This document shows positions 50,122 to 52,425 of a stretch of 52,425 bases of DNA, piece by piece. A program made the position numbers and the translations under genes. A model generated the notes under the pieces. The model made no database searches and was not told the origin of the DNA. It saw only the letters and a list, made by a program, of their open reading frames with translations. Every line of letters begins with the position of its first letter. The first letter of the stretch is position 1. The DNA comes from Candidatus Eiseniibacteriota bacterium (GTDB lineage: Bacteria > Eisenbacteria > RBG-16-71-46 > CAIMUX01 > WJJG01). The stretch spans positions 1-52,425 of the forward strand of contig JAGMBO010000095.1 in assembly GCA_023129715.1 (NCBI GenBank), read 5' to 3'.

Positions 50122-50481
50122 ATGCCATGCGACCTGAGCGTTGACGCGGCTGGGCGTCTGATTCTCGTTCACCTTTCCGGCGCAGTGACCGATCGCGACA
50201 TCGTCGCGGCGCTGGAGGAGATCCTGAACATCAGGGGCGAGCAACAGATAGACCGGATTCTCTGCGACCAGCGGGCGATGGAGAGTGCGCCTGACACCCT
50301 GGGCGTACTCGACGCCGCCAGGACGTTCTCGCTCGGCCCCTTCCGCGGCATGCGTCTGGCCATTCTTCGGGCGGCCATGCCGGAGGGACCCCACTTCTTC
50401 GAGACAGCATGCAGGAACCGCATGGCAGATGTCCGCGTCTTCGATGATGAGGAAGAGGCGAGGGAGTGGCTGGGTCCGTGA
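50122..50481 (+). CDS. STAS/SpoIIAA-like domain protein
   Basis: From the ATG at 50122, with GGGGTGG nearby, the protein has 119 residues: MPCDLSVDAAGRLILVHLSG, TDRDIVAALEEILNI, DRILCDQRAMESAP, FRGMRLAILRAAMP and FETACRNRMADVRVFDDEEE. Alternating strands and helices and the final VRVFDDEEEAREWL helix agree with the SpoIIAA-like (STAS superfamily) fold, known from many small stand-alone proteins of unclear function. A signalling or lipid-binding role is possible. It has an apparent decayed copy about 1 kb upstream. Confidence 0.75.
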   Translation: MPCDLSVDAAGRLILVHLSGAVTDRDIVAALEEILNIRGEQQIDRILCDQRAMESAPDTLGVLDAARTFSLGPFRGMRLAILRAAMPEGPHFFETACRNRMADVRVFDDEEEAREWLGP

Positions 50482-50864
50482 GTGCAGTTCTCTTTCGTCG
50501 AATAGACATGGTTCGAACTGCCAGGGTCTCTTGCCCGATGCTCCGGGTGGGTGAGCAGCTACGCTGGCTGGCCAGCGCGAACCAGGCCCCTGGCAACGCC
50601 GAGCGGGTCAATCTGCCGCAGGGCCACCAGCGCGGTACACTCCTAACGCGCACATCAGCAGGGCGTTGCGAGATCGTTTGGCGACTTGCCGTTCGTCCGG
50701 CAGCCCCGCGCCCGAGAGTGATTTCATCTCTTGTGGTGGCCAGGTCGACGTACACCCACGCCCCTGCTATTGTAGGTCGACCACAATGACAGACCATTAC
50801 GAGGACGACTGGACAAGAGCCCCGCACTAGCGGGCGGTGTCAGGGGTAGGCATCCGAGGAAGCT
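50482..50864. other. Non-coding stretch before the SIR2-like gene
   Basis: About 380 bases. A 93-codon frame from an ATG at about 50510 ends at 50789 but has no ribosome-binding site and Arg/Pro/Ala-rich composition, so it is left out. At its right end is the CGAGGAAGCT site for the gene at 50865. Confidence 0.35.
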
Positions 50865-51791
50865 ATGATCAGAACGCCCACAGTGCTCATACTGGGAGCC
50901 GGAGCCAGCAAACCCTATGCCTTCCCGACCGGTCGGGAACTACTCGTCCGTATCTGCACCGATCTCGAAGAGCAGGAAAGCCCCTTGACGAGGACACTCG
51001 TAGAGCTTGGTAATAGCCTCTCGAAGCTCAAGGGATTCGGCACTGCCCTTGCCCTATCATGTCTGCCATCGGTCGATGTCTTCTTGGAGGAGAGGCCCGA
51101 GTTTCTCCAGCTTGGCAAGGCAGCCATAGCATCAGCACTCCTGCCCTTTGAGCGTGAACACAGGCTTCTCCGTACGAGACAACGCGATATGCTGTGGTAC
51201 GAATACCTCTTTGGTCACCTGAGGGCACCCCCCGCCAAGCTCGACGAGAACAGGCTGAAGATCGTGACCTTCAATTACGATCGTTCACTGGAGCAGGCGC
51301 TCTTCTTGGCGTTCATGCATTCCTATGGGTTGGACGACACGGCTGCAGCCAAGGCAGTCGAGAAGATCCCGATCGTACACGTCTATGGCAGCCTGGCGCC
51401 CCTCCCCTGGCAGGATGCCACAGGTCTTCGATATCACTCAGCAGCCAACGCAGCGAATACCCAGAGGTGTGCGGAGAACATTCGTATTCTTCACGAAGGT
51501 TCCCGGGAGGCTGATCTGTTTACGAGGGCACAGCTCTGGATCCGTCACGCCAAGGTAATCTGCTTCCTCGGGTTCGGATACCATCAGACGAATATCGCGC
51601 GGCTAGGCATCCCGGAGGAACTGACGACTCAGGAGGTCTTCGGGACTGCAGTTGGCCTTCAGAAAGCAGAGCAAGAGCGCGTCAAGAAGATGTTCGAGAC
51701 CAAGGATTCGCAGGGAAGCCGGATCTTCCTTGGCGACAATGGCCAAGATGTCCTCTACTTCCTGCGCGAGCAGCGAGTTTTCCGACCGTAG
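50865..51791 (+). CDS. SIR2-like domain protein (possible NAD-consuming defence protein)
   Basis: The 308-residue protein starts after CGAGGAAGCT. Residues 7-23 (VLILGAGASKPYAFPTG) are the SIR2-like nucleotide-binding loop, N137 and D139 lie in VTFNYDRSLEQAL, and H172 in IVHVYGSL is in the position of the catalytic His. This arrangement matches the SIR2-like (SIR2_2-type) domains of defence proteins such as the Thoeris, DSR and AVAST/prokaryotic-Argonaute partners, which destroy NAD on infection, rather than canonical protein deacetylases with a zinc module. No second gene encoding a sensor is next to it, so it may be self-contained or an orphan. The C-terminal third is unassigned. Confidence 0.82.
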   Translation: MIRTPTVLILGAGASKPYAFPTGRELLVRICTDLEEQESPLTRTLVELGNSLSKLKGFGTALALSCLPSVDVFLEERPEFLQLGKAAIASALLPFEREHRLLRTRQRDMLWYEYLFGHLRAPPAKLDENRLKIVTFNYDRSLEQALFLAFMHSYGLDDTAAAKAVEKIPIVHVYGSLAPLPWQDATGLRYHSAANAANTQRCAENIRILHEGSREADLFTRAQLWIRHAKVICFLGFGYHQTNIARLGIPEELTTQEVFGTAVGLQKAEQERVKKMFETKDSQGSRIFLGDNGQDVLYFLREQRVFRP

Positions 51792-51831
51792 CATTCGACT
51801 TGCTCGTCTCGCCGACGGCACAAGGATCAAC

Positions 51832-52158
51832 CTATCGGGCTAAACGAGGGATGTCAGCTTCGAAGACGGGACAACCTTCCGCATCGAGCAGCTTCATCGA
51901 GACGGCCCTTTGCAGCAGATCCTTGGAGTCGACGTTCGCCAGCACCTTTGAGACCTGCAGCGCGATGATCCGGGCGTGCGCCTCGACCTCTGCCTCCCTC
52001 TGGTCGGTAAAGAGCACCGGGTGGTCGTCCATCGTCAAGCCGCCCTTGAATTGCCGTTCCAGATCTCTCAGAGACGCCTGGAACAAGATGTCGCCAAGCG
52101 TGCTCTCCATTCGTGGGTCCGTCACGACCCACAGCGAGTCGTCAGGTCCGAAACGCAT
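51832..52158 (-). CDS. Hypothetical 108-aa protein
   Basis: The start at 52158 is chosen for its strong GAGGAGGGG site; an in-frame ATG further upstream gives an unnatural Arg-rich extension. The protein opens MRFGPDDSLWVVTDPRMEST and then has helices rich in Ala and Leu (AEVEAHARIIALQVSKVLAN, DLLQRAVSMKLLDAEG). No family recognised. It overlaps the upstream 60-aa gene by 17 bases and belongs to a small minus-strand operon that continues out of the window. Confidence 0.65.
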   Translation of the reverse strand: MRFGPDDSLWVVTDPRMESTLGDILFQASLRDLERQFKGGLTMDDHPVLFTDQREAEVEAHARIIALQVSKVLANVDSKDLLQRAVSMKLLDAEGCPVFEADIPRLAR

Positions 52159-52324
52159 CGTTCTCCCCTCCTCGTAGCTCCTCGATGAGCTTCTCGCCAT
52201 TCTCAGGGCTCTCGACCGCCGCCAGCATCCCCTCGCCGACGACGTACCAGCCATCCTTGCGGTGAACGACGCGAAGCTTTCCGCTGGTGTCGAGCTCCAT
52301 CCCGTCGCTGAACCGCAGCTTCAT
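52142..52324 (-). CDS. Hypothetical 60-aa protein
   Basis: Starts at an ATG at 52324 after GGGAGTAGGG. The protein is MKLRFSDGMELDTSGKLRVV and continues with a compact beta-type domain (HRKDGWYVVGEGMLAAVES) and an acidic helix at the end. Such small proteins are common in phage-like and accessory operons, but I recognise no family. Confidence 0.6.
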   Translation of the reverse strand: MKLRFSDGMELDTSGKLRVVHRKDGWYVVGEGMLAAVESPENGEKLIEELRGGENDAFRT

Positions 52325-52329
52325 GGTCC

Positions 52330-52425
52330 CTACTCCCGCTTCCAGCCGCTGGCCAGCTGGGCCAGTATCCACGGGTTCTTCGCGGTGGTCGTCCTGCCGA
52401 CCAGGGTGAAGCCCGTTGCGTGCCG
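52330..52425 (-). CDS. C-terminal end of a gene cut by the right window edge
   Basis: On the minus strand the frame is open from the window end to a TAG at 52330 and reads TGFTLVGRTTTAKNPWILAQ and then LASGWKRE. Only 31 residues are visible. The stop lies six bases before the next gene's ATG, which fits an operon. The family cannot be told. Confidence 0.4.
   Translation of the reverse strand, partial: RHATGFTLVGRTTTAKNPWILAQLASGWKRE

Noticed and set aside
50466-50789. 107-codon frame between the STAS-like and SIR2-like genes
   Set aside because: Composition is Arg/Pro/Ala-rich, the start site is poor, and an equally long frame exists on the opposite strand.
1-52425. tRNA, rRNA or riboswitch genes
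   Set aside because: I looked for T-loop words and conserved rRNA stretches on both strands and found none; a covariance-model search would be needed to exclude small RNAs.

Overview
The window is GC-rich bacterial DNA with no rRNA or tRNA gene that I could find. Three large secreted proteins carry FlgD-like/type IX-secretion-like C-terminal modules, two secreted beta-helix proteins end in a different short tag, and there is an overlapping ECF sigma factor/membrane Ser/Thr kinase pair. Together these suggest a Gram-negative, uncultured FCB-type lineage (Eisenbacteria/Krumholzibacteria-like). This is an inference from protein style; no phylogenetic marker is present. Most of the window is accessory genome.

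Region 1 (1-8.5 kb) is an integrated mobile element. It holds a D12-class adenine methyltransferase cut by the left edge, a Lys/Ala-rich small protein, a minus-strand run of small genes ending in a CHC2-Toprim-P-loop primase/helicase and an AlpA-like HTH protein, and on the plus strand an unknown 387-aa protein translationally coupled to a large serine recombinase. No capsid, tail or conjugation gene is visible, so it looks like an integrative element or phage satellite.

Region 2 (8.7-26.3 kb) is patchy. It has an ankyrin-repeat lipoprotein and a small membrane protein divergent from the sigma/kinase pair, a 1669-aa secreted multidomain protein with a transglutaminase-like triad, and a four-gene cassette headed by an exported DRGH endonuclease. 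An orphan 247-aa protein, a gamma-glutamylcyclotransferase-like protein and a DinB-like protein follow. Interspersed are three remnants of one insertion sequence (13.3, 19.8, 25.3 kb) and two copies of a 40-bp palindromic repeat (8.75 and 24.62 kb).

Region 3 (26.5-37.4 kb) looks like a defence island: a DUF4145 protein, a complete type I restriction-modification operon (hsdM-hsdS-hsdR, minus strand), a truncated HTH protein, a DUF2971 protein and a KAP P-loop NTPase.

Region 4 (37.4-48.3 kb) encodes cell-surface proteins: three complete right-handed beta-helix paralogues plus the 5' stub of a fourth, a subtilisin-like protease and a two-ended membrane protein. The homologous beta-helix passengers carry two different kinds of C-terminal tag.

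Region 5 (48.3-52.4 kb) has an intergenic stretch with a four-copy 32-bp tandem array, an outer-membrane beta-barrel-like protein, a STAS/SpoIIAA-like protein with an apparent decayed paralogue 1 kb upstream, a SIR2-like protein and a minus-strand run of small unknown genes leaving the window.

A further signal not explained by genes is a family of short tandem repeats with a 20-21-bp unit (core CGAACA-CTTC-TGTTCG) at three intergenic sites (19.9, 41.3 and 42.1 kb).
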